Assembly: GCA_041581055.1 (NCBI GenBank)
Contig: JBFGCT010000001.1
Location: 6,951-70,950 of the forward strand
DNA from: JBFGCT01 sp041581055
GTDB taxonomy: Bacteria; Actinomycetota; Acidimicrobiia; Acidimicrobiales; Ilumatobacteraceae
DNA: 64,000 nt
Reading direction: 5' to 3'
Both the position numbers and the translations under genes were made by a program. Below the pieces are notes generated by a model. The model saw only the letters and a list, made by a program, of their open reading frames with translations. It had not been told where the DNA came from and ran no database searches. This document shows, one piece after another, positions 17,423 to 28,334 of the stretch (positions within the stretch are counted from its first letter, which is position 1; every line of letters begins with the position of its first letter).

Positions 17423-18396
17423 TGCGCGTCGCCGTCATCGGGGCCGGACTCGCCGGGCTCGTCGCGGCGCGCGAGCTGCGGGCCGCGGGGCTCGACGTCA
17501 CCGTGGTCGACAAGGGTCGCTCGCCGGGCGGGCGGCTGGCGACCCGCCGGATCGGCGCCGCCCGGCTCGACCACGGCGCCCAGTTCTTCACCGTGCGCAC
17601 GCCGGCGTTCCGCTCGCGCGTCGACGGTTGGACCGGCCGCGAGCTCGTGCGGGTGTGGGCGACCGGCTTCGACGGCGCCGACGGGCATCCCCGATACGTC
17701 GCGGTCGACGGCATGAACGCGCTGGCCAAGGATCTCGCCGCCGGCCTCGACGTCGAGTGCTCGACGATGGCGTTCGCCGTCCGCCCGGCCGAGGCGCCGT
17801 CGGCGCCGCGCTGGGAGGTGGTGATCGACGACGGCACGACGCGGCCGGCCGACGCGGTGATCATCACCTGCCCGCTGCCCCAGGCCTTCGCGCTGCTGGT
17901 CGATTCGGGGCTCGACCTCGAGAGCGGCCCGTTCCGCACCGACTACGACCGGACGATCGGCCTGCTGGCGGTGCTCGGCGCGCCCGGCGCCGTCCCCGCC
18001 CCCGGCGGCGTCCAAAATCCCGACGAGACCTTCGCGTTCGTCGCCGACAACCTGGCCAAGGGCGTGAGCGCCGTCCCCGCGCTGACGTTCCACGCCACGC
18101 CGGCATGGAGCGAGGCCCACTGGGACGACGGCGACGGCGCGCTCGTCGCGGCGTTGGAGTCGGCGGCGCGGCCGTGGCTGGGCGGCGCGCCGATCGTCGA
18201 GCGGCAGCTCAAGAAGTGGCGGTTCGCGACGCCGCGCACGGTCTGGCCCGACCCGTGTTGGCGGGGCGCCGACGGCAGCCTCGTCCTCGCCGGCGACGCG
18301 TTCGCCGGCCCGCGGATCGAGGGCGCCCACAACTCCGGGCTCGCCGCGGCCCACGCGCTGATCGACGGGGCGGACCGCCCGCGATCAGGGCGCTGA
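17422..18396 (+). CDS. FAD-dependent oxidoreductase, renalase-like
   Basis: 324 residues. The dinucleotide fold VAVIGAGLAGLVAARELRAA is at the N-terminus, followed by DKGRSPGGRLATRR and LDHGAQFFTVR, the signature of the renalase/NAD(P)-binding amine-oxidase-like family. The C-terminal FAD motif LVLAGDAFAGPRIEGAHNSG is present. Family members oxidise NAD(P)H isomers or unknown amines; the substrate here is unknown. It is the last gene of the four-gene run and ends 12 bp inside the convergent membrane-anchored gene. Confidence 0.83.
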   Translation: MRVAVIGAGLAGLVAARELRAAGLDVTVVDKGRSPGGRLATRRIGAARLDHGAQFFTVRTPAFRSRVDGWTGRELVRVWATGFDGADGHPRYVAVDGMNALAKDLAAGLDVECSTMAFAVRPAEAPSAPRWEVVIDDGTTRPADAVIITCPLPQAFALLVDSGLDLESGPFRTDYDRTIGLLAVLGAPGAVPAPGGVQNPDETFAFVADNLAKGVSAVPALTFHATPAWSEAHWDDGDGALVAALESAARPWLGGAPIVERQLKKWRFATPRTVWPDPCWRGADGSLVLAGDAFAGPRIEGAHNSGLAAAHALIDGADRPRSGR

Positions 18397-19083
18397 CGTC
18401 GGCCCTGCCGGCGGGGCGTCGGGGAAGTCGCCGTCGCCGACGACGGTCGAGGCCGGGATCGACGTGCCCGGCGTCGAGGGGCCGACCTCTTCACCGCACC
18501 GCACGGTGGTCACCTCCTCCAACTCGAGGTCGACCACGGTGACGCTGTCGGGCCCGAAGCGGCGCAGGAAGTCACGGAACGTCGGAATGTCGATGTTGCC
18601 GCAATCGCGCTCGATGACCTGGGCATACCTGACCTGCCACCCGTTCTCGAACAGCGCGTAGCCGTCTTGCAGGTCGATGATCGGCGGCAGCTCGACGGTC
18701 GCCCGGGGGGCCTGCGGCAGGATCGCGAACCAGACCACCGCGTCGCCGAGGAGGTCGGCGAACACCGCGCAGCGGTTGATCGCGCTGACCGCCGTGCACG
18801 AGATCTCGCCGGGCGTGCCGGGGGCCACGCGCATCACGCGGTCGCCGACGAGGATGAGGTCGAGGAACCCGACCGTGACCCCGTCCGGCGCGACGCTGAA
18901 GTCGTCGGAGGGGACGATGGCGAAGATCGGCTCGATCAGGTCGATCCGCCGTTCGACGACCTCGACGTCGGCGATCGCGTCGATCGCGTCGCCCTCGTCG
19001 GCGATCACCGTCCTGACGAACAGCGCCAACCCGGCGAGCGCGGCGACGGCCGCAACGAACCGGAGGCTGAACAACTGCCGCAC
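18385..19083 (-). CDS. Membrane-anchored extracytoplasmic protein, unknown
   Basis: 232 residues from a GTG with TACGTT (19092-19097) 8 nt upstream. One N-terminal helix (FVAAVAALAGLALFVRTVI) anchors an outside domain with four cysteines (ISCTAVSAINRCAVF, ERDCGNI, VRCGEE) and a Pro/Ser/Thr-rich tail. I do not recognise a family. The cysteines suggest two disulfides. It lies downstream of hemB-hemL but has its own promoter-like box. Confidence 0.6.
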   Translation of the reverse strand: MRQLFSLRFVAAVAALAGLALFVRTVIADEGDAIDAIADVEVVERRIDLIEPIFAIVPSDDFSVAPDGVTVGFLDLILVGDRVMRVAPGTPGEISCTAVSAINRCAVFADLLGDAVVWFAILPQAPRATVELPPIIDLQDGYALFENGWQVRYAQVIERDCGNIDIPTFRDFLRRFGPDSVTVVDLELEEVTTVRCGEEVGPSTPGTSIPASTVVGDGDFPDAPPAGPTSAP

Positions 19084-19170
19084 GGGAGACCAACGTACCG
19101 GCGGCCGTCCCGGTCGCACCGCCACCCGGCCGGATCGGTCGCTGCGCCACGACCGCGCCGTCCTTCCGCT

Positions 19171-20514
<1,344 letters not shown>

Positions 20515-20524
20515 CGGACTCAGC

Positions 20525-21520
20525 TCAGCTCCGGCGCGCCGCGGTCTCGGCGAACCAGCGGGTGAAGTACGTGAGCACGAAGTCGGCGCCCGCCCGCTTG
20601 ATCGCCGTCAGATGCTCGAGGGCGACGGCGTCGCCGTCGATCCACCCGCGCTCGGCCGCGGCGTGGATCATCGCGTACTCCCCGCTCACGTGATAGGCGG
20701 CGAGCGGCACGTCGACGACGGCCGCCGCGTCGGCGATGACGTCGAGGTAGGCGAGCGCCGGCTTGACCATCACCATGTCGGCGCCCTCGTCGATGTCGAG
20801 CTCGATCTCGCGCAGCGCCTCGCGGGCGTTGCGCCAGTCCTGCTGGTAGCCCTTCCGGTCGCCGCCGTCGCGGATCGAGACGTCGACCGCGTCGCGGAAC
20901 GGGCCGTAGAGCCCGCTCGCGTACTTCGCCGAGTAGGCGAGGATCGCGACGTCGTGATGGCCGTCGTCATCGAGCGCGTCGCGGATCGCGGCGACCTGAC
21001 CGTCCATCATCCCGCTGGGCGCGACGACCTGGGCGCCGGCGCGGGCCTGGGCGAGCGCCGCCTTGACGTACAGCTCGACGGTCGCGTCGTTGTCGACCGC
21101 GCCCCGCTCGTCGACGATGCCGCAGTGCCCGTGGTCGGTGTACTCGTCGACGCAGAGGTCGGCCATGACCACCAGGTCGTCGCCGACGTCGACGGCCAGG
21201 TCGGCGAGCGCGACCTGCACGATCCCGTCGGGGTCGTACGCGCCCGAGCCGACCGGATCCTTCTCGGCCGGGACGCCGAACAGGATCACCCCGCGCACAC
21301 CTAGCCCCGCTAGCACGGCGACCTCGGCGCGCAGCGAGTCGCGGGTGTGCTGGACGACGCCGGGAAGCGACGGGATCGGTTGGGGCTCGGTGATCCCCTC
21401 GCGCACGAACAGCGGGGCGACGAGGTCGTCGACGCGGACGTGGGTCTCGGCGACGAGGTCGCGCATCGCCGGCGTCCGGCGGAGGCGACGCGGTCGAATC
21501 GACGGGCCCTGGTCACTCAC
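20525..21520 (-). CDS. hemB: Delta-aminolevulinic acid dehydratase
   Basis: 331 residues. The Schiff-base lysine is in MVMVKPALAYLD, the second active-site lysine in YSAKYASGLYGPFR, and DLCVDEYTDHGHCG carries the metal-ligand region. It condenses two 5-aminolevulinate to porphobilinogen. The GTG start is chosen because TAGGCT (21528-21533) lies 7 nt upstream; longer in-frame starts are not preceded by such a box. Divergent from the surface protein at 21583. Confidence 0.93.
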   Translation of the reverse strand: MSDQGPSIRPRRLRRTPAMRDLVAETHVRVDDLVAPLFVREGITEPQPIPSLPGVVQHTRDSLRAEVAVLAGLGVRGVILFGVPAEKDPVGSGAYDPDGIVQVALADLAVDVGDDLVVMADLCVDEYTDHGHCGIVDERGAVDNDATVELYVKAALAQARAGAQVVAPSGMMDGQVAAIRDALDDDGHHDVAILAYSAKYASGLYGPFRDAVDVSIRDGGDRKGYQQDWRNAREALREIELDIDEGADMVMVKPALAYLDVIADAAAVVDVPLAAYHVSGEYAMIHAAAERGWIDGDAVALEHLTAIKRAGADFVLTYFTRWFAETAARRS

Positions 21521-21582
21521 CGCGCCGAGCCTAACCATGGATGCCGGAATCATCGGTTGCCCAGCCGGTAGCGTTCGCGACC

Positions 21583-22809
21583 GTGTCGACACAGGCGTGG
21601 TTCTCCAACGACGAGTCCGAAGTCGATCCCGGCACGTCGCTCACGTTGATGCTGTCGATCCACAACCTCGGCGATTCGACCGACTCGTACACGATCGTCC
21701 CCGCCGGCCTGACCGCCAGCTGGACCGCCGTCGAGCGCGGCAACGTGACGCTGTTCGCCGGCTCGCAGGACGTCGTCGAGGTCGTCGTGACCCCGCCGGC
21801 CCAGCCGACGACCTCGGCCGGGCCGACGTTCGTCGCGGTCCGGATCATTCCCGAGAACGATCCGGACGACACCGTCGTGGCCGAGACGATGCTGTCGATC
21901 CAGCCCTTCGACGATCGCCGGCTCGCGGCGCTGCAGCCGGTCCAACGCGCCCGCCGCCGCGCGACATACGAGTTCATGGTCGAGAACCACGGCAACGAGC
22001 TGGCGAGCTGCCGGCTGCGCCTCGTCGACCCGAGCAACCGGATCGACGGCGACTTCGACCCGCCGGCGGTCGGGGTGCCGCCGGGCGGGGCCTCGCTCGT
22101 CCGCTTCCGGGCGAAGGCCAAGCGGGGCCTGTTCCGCCGCTCGTCGCGCAACCTCGACTTCGAGATCGACGCCGAGCAGCAGGGTCACGAGACCGCCGCC
22201 GCGTCGATGGCGATGGTCCAGCCGCCGACGATCCCCCTGGCGCTGGTCTGGCGGGTCGCCGCGGTCGCCGCGATCGTCGCCGCGGCGATCGGGTCGTGGG
22301 TCTGGGTCGTGCAGCCGGAGATCGAGGATGTGGCCGGGCAGACGGTCGACGACCGGATCGCCGAGTTCGTGCCCGCCGACAGCGGCGACAGCGGTGAGGT
22401 TCCGATTCCGGTGACGACGGTCGCCGTCGACGAGCCAGAACCGGAGCCGATCCCCGACGAGCCGACGTTTGTCCGCCTGGAAGCCGCCCCGGCCCTCAAC
22501 CAGACCGCCGACGCCTCGCACACGATCCCGGACGGCCAGCTCTTCGACATGACCGACGTCCGCGTCGAGAACCCGTTCAACGACTCCGGGCTGGCGACAC
22601 TCCTCGTCAACGGCGACCCCGTGTTCGTCTGGTCGCTCGCCAACATCCGCGGCCAGCTCTTCGAGCCGCGGATCACCCAGCTCCGCCTGCAGCCGGGCGA
22701 CAACGTCACGTTCACCTCGCGCTGCGACGCCATCGGCAACTCGACGCAGCCCACCTGCACCAACGCGATCAACATCGGCGGCCTGGCGATCACGGTCGAC
22801 GAGCCCTGA
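21583..22809 (+). CDS. Single-span membrane protein with CARDB-like domains
   Basis: 408 residues from a GTG with TAGCGT (21569-21574) 8 nt upstream. Two beta-rich segments about 1-110 and 115-215 (for example SLTLMLSIHNLGDSTDSYTI) resemble NPCBM-associated/CARDB-type immunoglobulin-like folds. A transmembrane helix follows (ALVWRVAAVAAIVAAAIGSW), then an acidic Pro-rich linker and a C-terminal beta domain with a cysteine pair (RCDAIGNSTQPTCTN). The first domains would be cytoplasmic unless exported otherwise, since no signal peptide is seen. Function unknown. Confidence 0.6.
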   Translation: MSTQAWFSNDESEVDPGTSLTLMLSIHNLGDSTDSYTIVPAGLTASWTAVERGNVTLFAGSQDVVEVVVTPPAQPTTSAGPTFVAVRIIPENDPDDTVVAETMLSIQPFDDRRLAALQPVQRARRRATYEFMVENHGNELASCRLRLVDPSNRIDGDFDPPAVGVPPGGASLVRFRAKAKRGLFRRSSRNLDFEIDAEQQGHETAAASMAMVQPPTIPLALVWRVAAVAAIVAAAIGSWVWVVQPEIEDVAGQTVDDRIAEFVPADSGDSGEVPIPVTTVAVDEPEPEPIPDEPTFVRLEAAPALNQTADASHTIPDGQLFDMTDVRVENPFNDSGLATLLVNGDPVFVWSLANIRGQLFEPRITQLRLQPGDNVTFTSRCDAIGNSTQPTCTNAINIGGLAITVDEP

Positions 22810-22872
22810 CGTCCGCGCCCTGACGTCCACGCCCTGACACACACGCCCTGACACACACGCCCTGACCCCACG
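22803..22872 (+). repeat. 14-bp tandem repeat, five units
   Basis: Five units of GCCCTGAC plus six variable bases run from the last codons of the membrane protein gene through its stop into the intergenic space. The third and fourth units are identical. Each unit carries a TGA in the same phase as the stop codon when the 14-bp shift is taken into account only for the first; the rest are non-coding. Confidence 0.75.
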
Positions 22873-22895
22873 CACGCCGGCGCGGAGTCTCGGGT

Positions 22896-25367
22896 TCAGC
22901 CGAGGCCGAAGCCGGGCATCCCGACCATCGCCGTCGACTGCTCGATCACCGTGACCGGGGCGGTGGCGGTCACACCCTCGGGTGATTGGACGACGACGGT
23001 GTGGTCGCCTCCCCGCTCGTTGGGCGACACCGGGACGGCGACGAAGAACCCGCCCTGCTCGTCGGTCGTGGCGGTCACCGCGTCGCCGGACCCGTCACCG
23101 AACACGATCGTCAGCTCGGTGTTCGGCGGGTAGTTCTCACCGCCGGCGAGGAACAGCCGCCCAGCGGCGACCTCGGTGGTCGAGAGGGCGACGACGGGGG
23201 CGTACCGCCCGTCACCGGCGATCACCATCGACGTATAGGCGCCCTCCGGCGTGGCGATCTCGACGAGGGCGCTGCGACGGCCGGTGTCCAACGGCGAGAA
23301 GGTGACGCCGACGCTGCAGCTCGCCCGCGGGTTGAGCGGGCGGTTCGCGCAGTTGTTGGTCGTCACCGCGAAGTCCCACGGGTCGGTACCCCCGACCCGG
23401 ACCGCGGCGACCGAGGTCGGGATCATCGAGATGTTCATCACGTCGAACTGGAATTCCGTGCTGGACGTCCCGATGTCGACCACGCCGATGTCGGCCCCGG
23501 CGGGGTCGATGCGCAGCTGCGGCTCGCCGCCCGACCCCGACACGGTCGAGCTGACCGACACCGCGCCGAAGCCGGTCTCGGAGATCGTCAGCGTTCCGCT
23601 GACGGGGCCCTCCGCCGACGGGGTGAAGTTCAGCCGGACGGTGCAGTCGCCGCCGGGCGGGACGTTGCTGCCCAGGGTGCACGTGCTCAACTCGGTGTTG
23701 ATCGCGAAGTTCGGGTTGTCGAGCGACACCTCGGTCGGCGTGAAGCTCGACGGGCCCTCGTTGATCACGGCGACGTACCACTCGTCGCTCTCGAGGCCGA
23801 CGACGGTCGTGCCGAGGTCGGCGTCGGCGAGCGACAGCGTCGGCACGGTGGTCAGCGCGACCACGTGGCGGCCGACGACGTCCTTGTCGGCGTCGAACTC
23901 CCCGGGGACGAGCGTGTCGAACACGGTCGTGCGGCCGGTGTCGCTGACCGCCGGCCGGGCATGGGCCCCGACGGTCGGGCGCACGCCGTCGCTGGCCACC
24001 GTCAGCCGCCGCAACGCGCGGGTCGTCACGTTGGCGACGAGGACGTCGCCGTCGGCCGCCTCGCCGCCGCCGCGCGTCTGGATCAGCTGCAGGTTCGGCG
24101 CCTTGGACACGAACACGACCAGCTCGCCGTCGGCGGTGAGCGTCGGCTGCGACGAGGGGGCGGTCCCGGCGACCGGCGGCTCGACGCCCGACTCGGCGCT
24201 GACGAGGGTCAGCGACATGCCGCTCGGCTCGTCGAACCAGCCGTTGCGGTCGGTGTCCCGGTCGAGCCGGTACACCTGGGTCGGGCAGCTCGAGACGCAG
24301 TCGGGGAAGACCGCCGGGATGAGCCCGACGTCGGCCGACGTGAAGGCGACGACCCGACCATCGCGGGACAGCGTCGGCTCGGACGCGCCCCGCGCCGACG
24401 CGTCCCCGTTCGGGCGGGCCGAGACGAGGCGCACCGCGAGGAACGGATCGGCCTGCTCTCGGTCCCAGACGAACACCTGCCGGATCGCCGCCTCGCCGGC
24501 GACCGGTCCCTCACCCCACGCCGGAACGGCTTCGGCCGAGGCGGCGTCCGAGCGGTAGGCGACGAATCGGCCGTCGCCGGAGATCGCCGGCTGGTCGATG
24601 CCGCCGTGTACGAATACCGTGTTCGGGCTGTCGGACGGCGTCCCGGCGAGGAACTGCAACCGCGACGGGTCGTCGATCGCCACCGTCAGGTCGACCAGCG
24701 TGACCACGGTGAGCTCGTCACCCTCGAACAGGTGGGTCGCCGGGTGGGTGAACGCGATCTCGGTGCCGCTCCGCGACACGGCGGGCGGATCGTCCGGGCT
24801 GACGTCGTCGCGGGCGAGGGCGGTGCCGTCGTCGCGGGTGGAGACCAGTTCCCAGTCGCCGAGCGCGCCGCCACAGTGCGGGAGCGTCGACCTGTAGACG
24901 TCCCAGCGGATGCCGGTGTCGTCGTCGCGGAACACGTCGAGGGCCATCTCGGTGATGGCGACGACGGTGCACCCGTCGCCGGAGAGCACGGGCTGCACCG
25001 TGTTGCCGGGTCGGAGACCGGGCGGCACCGGCGTCAGCTCGACCGTCGACTCGTCCGCCCGATCGGTCAGGTACACCGTGGTCTGGCGGGTGTCCACGGC
25101 GGTTTCGGGGTCGAGCGCCGGCGGGGGCGCGCCCTGGAAGGCGACGAACCGACCGTCGCCCGACACCGACGCGTGCGAGCCGAGCACGTCGCCGATCGGC
25201 CCGGCGCCGCCGCCCGGCGAACGCTCGTCGGCCTGTTCGACGACGACGATGGGGCGCGCGCTCACGCCGCCGCCACTCGCGCTCAGGAGCAATCCTGCGC
25301 CCAATGCGGCCGCCGTCACGGAGATGACATGTCGTCTCCGGCCGGTTTGCGCCACGTTGTCCCTCAT
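22896..25367 (-). CDS. Secreted beta-propeller protein with Ig-like C-terminal domains
   Basis: 823 residues. The start has GGAGAA upstream and gives a signal peptide (RRRHVISVTAAALGAGLLLS). The N-terminal 500 residues repeat the PD40/TolB-like propeller motif, for example ASVSGDGRFVAFQG, QPAISGDGRFVAYRS and PTLSRDGRVVAFTS. Two ASPM-SPD2-Hydin-like segments follow with cysteine pairs (STCTLGSNVPPGGDCTVRL, NCANRPLNPRASCSVGV), then a short beta domain. It is probably cell-surface or secreted; no enzyme motif is seen. Convergent with the CARDB-like gene. Confidence 0.7.
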   Translation of the reverse strand: MRDNVAQTGRRRHVISVTAAALGAGLLLSASGGGVSARPIVVVEQADERSPGGGAGPIGDVLGSHASVSGDGRFVAFQGAPPPALDPETAVDTRQTTVYLTDRADESTVELTPVPPGLRPGNTVQPVLSGDGCTVVAITEMALDVFRDDDTGIRWDVYRSTLPHCGGALGDWELVSTRDDGTALARDDVSPDDPPAVSRSGTEIAFTHPATHLFEGDELTVVTLVDLTVAIDDPSRLQFLAGTPSDSPNTVFVHGGIDQPAISGDGRFVAYRSDAASAEAVPAWGEGPVAGEAAIRQVFVWDREQADPFLAVRLVSARPNGDASARGASEPTLSRDGRVVAFTSADVGLIPAVFPDCVSSCPTQVYRLDRDTDRNGWFDEPSGMSLTLVSAESGVEPPVAGTAPSSQPTLTADGELVVFVSKAPNLQLIQTRGGGEAADGDVLVANVTTRALRRLTVASDGVRPTVGAHARPAVSDTGRTTVFDTLVPGEFDADKDVVGRHVVALTTVPTLSLADADLGTTVVGLESDEWYVAVINEGPSSFTPTEVSLDNPNFAINTELSTCTLGSNVPPGGDCTVRLNFTPSAEGPVSGTLTISETGFGAVSVSSTVSGSGGEPQLRIDPAGADIGVVDIGTSSTEFQFDVMNISMIPTSVAAVRVGGTDPWDFAVTTNNCANRPLNPRASCSVGVTFSPLDTGRRSALVEIATPEGAYTSMVIAGDGRYAPVVALSTTEVAAGRLFLAGGENYPPNTELTIVFGDGSGDAVTATTDEQGGFFVAVPVSPNERGGDHTVVVQSPEGVTATAPVTVIEQSTAMVGMPGFGLG

Positions 25368-25428
25368 TTCGATCGTTCTCCGGCGGAAATTCTGACACGT
25401 CCGGGCGCCGGCCTGACAACGCCGCCCC

Positions 25429-26172
25429 TCACCCAGGTGCCCCTGAGCTGCTGAAACAACGTTCGAGCGCCGTGACCAGTCCCGACAAGGAATGATCGGT
25501 CGCAACTCCGGAGACCTTGAGCCCCGAACGTGTGGCCGCGGCGGCGGTCGAGGGGCCGATCGCCACGACGACCGGCGGGCCCGCCACACCGAACCGCTCG
25601 ACCCAGGTCTCAGCGGCCGAGCCGCTGGCCAACAGTAGCGCGTCGGCGTCGGCCACCTCGGCGTCGGCGGCGGCGGCCGGGCTCGACAGCGTGCGGTACG
25701 CGGTGACGGTCGTCACCGTGTGCCCGGCGGCGGTCAACGACTCCGCCAGCGTCGCCGGCGCCCGATCGGCGACCGCCAACAGCACCCGCGCCGCCGCGAG
25801 CTCGGCGAACGACTCGGCCAGCGCCGCTCCGCGTTGGACGCCGGGAACGAGGTCGACGTCGCGGCCAGCCGCCGCGGCAAGCGCGCCGGCGGTGCTCGAG
25901 CCGACGGCGGCCAGCCGAACCGTCGGGTGGTGGCGGGCGGCGTCGGCGACCCGGCGGGCGCCGGCGGGCGACGTGACCACGAGCCAGTCGAACTCGTCGA
26001 GCCGATCGAGGTGCGCCCGCAGCTCGGCGCCGCCGTCCGCCGCGTCGACGACCGCGATCAGCGGGACGTGCACGACGGTCGCGCCCCGCTCCTCGAGCAA
26101 CGTCGCCAGCCGTCCGGGCTCCTCCCGGGTGACCAGCACCCGCCGGCCCCGCAGCGGCCCTGGCGCGCTCAC
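25429..26172 (-). CDS. hemD: Uroporphyrinogen-III synthase
   Basis: 247 residues; GTGA overlap with hemC. Sequence is loose as usual for HemD, but RRVLVTREEPGRLATLLEE, the strand FDWLVVTSPAGARRVADA and DALLLASGSAAETW with VVVAIGPSTAAAA fit the two-lobed fold. It inverts ring D while closing hydroxymethylbilane. The gene is single, not fused to a methyltransferase as in some actinobacteria, and ends the rex-hemACD run. Confidence 0.88.
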   Translation of the reverse strand: MSAPGPLRGRRVLVTREEPGRLATLLEERGATVVHVPLIAVVDAADGGAELRAHLDRLDEFDWLVVTSPAGARRVADAARHHPTVRLAAVGSSTAGALAAAAGRDVDLVPGVQRGAALAESFAELAAARVLLAVADRAPATLAESLTAAGHTVTTVTAYRTLSSPAAAADAEVADADALLLASGSAAETWVERFGVAGPPVVVAIGPSTAAAATRSGLKVSGVATDHSLSGLVTALERCFSSSGAPG

Positions 26173-27047
26173 GTCAGCGCGGCCAGCAGAGTTCGCGCCG
26201 CGGCCCGGGCCAACTCGCGGTTGGCCGCGTGGGCGCCGGCGCCCGGGCCGCCGTCCAACTCGATCACGTCGCCGATCGACACGCCGGAGTCGAGGTCGGC
26301 GAGGAACGTGCGCAGCACGCCGTCGGCGACGTGCGCGCCGACGGGCATCGAGCACCCCGCGCCGAGCTCGGCGAGGAACGCCCGCTCGATCTCGACCGCG
26401 GCGCGCGTCGGCGGATGGTCGATCGCCCTGAGCGCGGCGAGCGCCCGCTCGTCGCCGACCCGGCACTCGACGGCGACGCACCCCTGCCCGACCGCCGGAA
26501 CGAACTCGTCGACGTCGAGCCACTCGTCGACGCGGTCGCACAGCCCGAGCACGTCGAGCGCCGCCGCCGCCATCACGATCGCCCCGCCCTCGGGGATCCG
26601 CTCGAGCCGGGTGCCGATGTTGCCGCGCAGCTCGACGAAGTTCAGGTCGGGCCGCCGCCGCCCGAGTTGGGCCCGCCGTCGAACCGACCCGGTCGCCACC
26701 GTCGCGCCGTCGGCCAGCCCGGCGAGCCGGCGCCCGATCAGGACGTCGCGGGCGTCCCGGCGGACGCAGAAGGCGCCGAGCTGCAAGCCCGGCTCGGTCT
26801 GCGACGGCAGGTCCTTGCTGGAGTGCGCGGCCAGGTCGGCTCGGCCGTCGAGCACGGCCCGTTGCACCTCCTTGACGAAGACGCCCTGGCCACCGATCAC
26901 GTGCAGCGGCACGTCGGCGCGCACGTCGCCGGTCGTCTGGACCGTGATCAGCTCGACCGCGAGACCGGTCGCCGCCTCGATCGCCCGCGCGACGGCGCCC
27001 GACTGCTCGATCGCCTGCGGGGACCCGCGCGTCGCGAGGCGCAACAT
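26169..27047 (-). CDS. hemC: Hydroxymethylbilane synthase
   Basis: 292 residues. It has LRLATRGSPQAIEQ at the start, LAAHSSKDLPSQ, the arginine-rich TGSVRRRAQLG and RGNIGTRLERI, and the dipyrromethane cofactor cysteine in LGAGCSMPVGAH. It polymerises four porphobilinogen units. It begins 8 bp after hemA and overlaps hemD by four bases, so all three are made from one message under rex. Confidence 0.94.
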   Translation of the reverse strand: MLRLATRGSPQAIEQSGAVARAIEAATGLAVELITVQTTGDVRADVPLHVIGGQGVFVKEVQRAVLDGRADLAAHSSKDLPSQTEPGLQLGAFCVRRDARDVLIGRRLAGLADGATVATGSVRRRAQLGRRRPDLNFVELRGNIGTRLERIPEGGAIVMAAAALDVLGLCDRVDEWLDVDEFVPAVGQGCVAVECRVGDERALAALRAIDHPPTRAAVEIERAFLAELGAGCSMPVGAHVADGVLRTFLADLDSGVSIGDVIELDGGPGAGAHAANRELARAAARTLLAALT

Positions 27048-27055
27048 CGGTGGGC

Positions 27056-28321
27056 TCAACCGAGGTCGAACAGGTCGCGCACCGCCGCCGCGTTGCGCTC
27101 GCCCTGCGGGGTGCCCGCCCCGGACTTGAGCCGGACCGACGGCTCGTGGAGCAGCTTCGACACGATCGCCCTCGTCAGCGCCTCGACCGACGCCCGCTCG
27201 GCGTCGTCGAGCGCCGCAAGCCGCGAGCCGAATCGTTGAATCTCCTCGGCGCGCACGCGCTCGGCGGCGGCGCGCATCGACGCGACGAGCGGGGCGGCCT
27301 GGCGGGCGGTCGACTCGACGGCGAAGTTCTCGACCTCCTCGCGCACGATCTGCCTGACCGACTCGGCCTCGACGGCGCGGTGCGCCAGTCCGCGGTCGGC
27401 CCAGTCGCGCAGGTCGTCGAGGTCGAACACGGTGACGTCGTCGAGGTCGGCGACGGCCGGCTCGACGTCGCGCGGCACGGCGATGTCGACGATGTGCAGC
27501 GGCCGGCCCGGGGCCCGGCCGGCCATCGCCTCGCGGATCAGGGACTCGCTCAGCACCGGGGCGCCGGCGCCGGTCCCGGCGACGACGACATCGGCCCGGC
27601 GGATCGCCGCGCCGATCTGGTCGAACCCGACGGCGGCGGCGCCGATCCGGTCGGCGAGGGCCGCGCCGCGGTCGGCGGAGCGGTTGGCCACGACGACCTC
27701 GGCCCGCCCGGACCGTCCGAGCGCCACGGCGACCCCCTCGCCCATCGACCCCGCGCCGACGACGAGGACGTTCCGCCCGGCGAGCTCGCCGACGACGTCG
27801 CGCAGCATCTCGACCGCGGCGTGGCTGACCGACGCGGTGCCCCGGCCGATGCCGGTCTCGCTCCGGGCCCGCTTGCCGGTCTCGATCGCGGCGCGCACGA
27901 GCAGGTTGAGCGTCGCCCGGGCGGCGCCCTCCTGCTGGGCGATCTCCCACGCCGCACGCACCTGGCCGAGGATCTCGCTCTCGCCGAGCACGGCGGAGTC
28001 GAGGCCGGCGGCGACCGAGAAGAGGTGGGCGGCGGCCGCCGCGTCGTGCTGGCTGTACAGGTGGGGCGTCAACTCCTCGACGGTCAGGTCGCCCAGCTCG
28101 CACAGGAACTCCCGGACGTCGCCGTACGCGCCGTGGAACCGCTCGGCGACGACGTACACCTCGGTGCGGTTGCACGTCGACAGCACCAACGCCTCGCGCA
28201 CGTTGTCGCGTCGGGCGAGGCCGGCGACCGCCTTGCCGACCTGCTCGGGCGGGATCGCGACGCGCTCCAACAGTGTCAGCGGCCCACTGCGGTGGTTGAC
28301 GCCTACGACGAGAATCGACAT
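27056..28321 (-). CDS. hemA: Glutamyl-tRNA reductase
   Basis: 421 residues. The nucleophile Cys50 lies in VLSTCNRTEVY; LGESEILGQVRAA and the NADPH fold VLVVGAGSMGEGVAVALG are present, with the C-terminal dimerisation helices. It reduces Glu-tRNA(Glu) to glutamate-1-semialdehyde, the committed step of C5 heme synthesis. It starts 13 bp after rex, placing heme synthesis under redox control by NADH/NAD+. A tRNA-Glu gene lies at 53321, unlinked. Confidence 0.95.
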   Translation of the reverse strand: MSILVVGVNHRSGPLTLLERVAIPPEQVGKAVAGLARRDNVREALVLSTCNRTEVYVVAERFHGAYGDVREFLCELGDLTVEELTPHLYSQHDAAAAAHLFSVAAGLDSAVLGESEILGQVRAAWEIAQQEGAARATLNLLVRAAIETGKRARSETGIGRGTASVSHAAVEMLRDVVGELAGRNVLVVGAGSMGEGVAVALGRSGRAEVVVANRSADRGAALADRIGAAAVGFDQIGAAIRRADVVVAGTGAGAPVLSESLIREAMAGRAPGRPLHIVDIAVPRDVEPAVADLDDVTVFDLDDLRDWADRGLAHRAVEAESVRQIVREEVENFAVESTARQAAPLVASMRAAAERVRAEEIQRFGSRLAALDDAERASVEALTRAIVSKLLHEPSVRLKSGAGTPQGERNAAAVRDLFDLG

Positions 28322-28334
28322 GCCAACGCCAAGA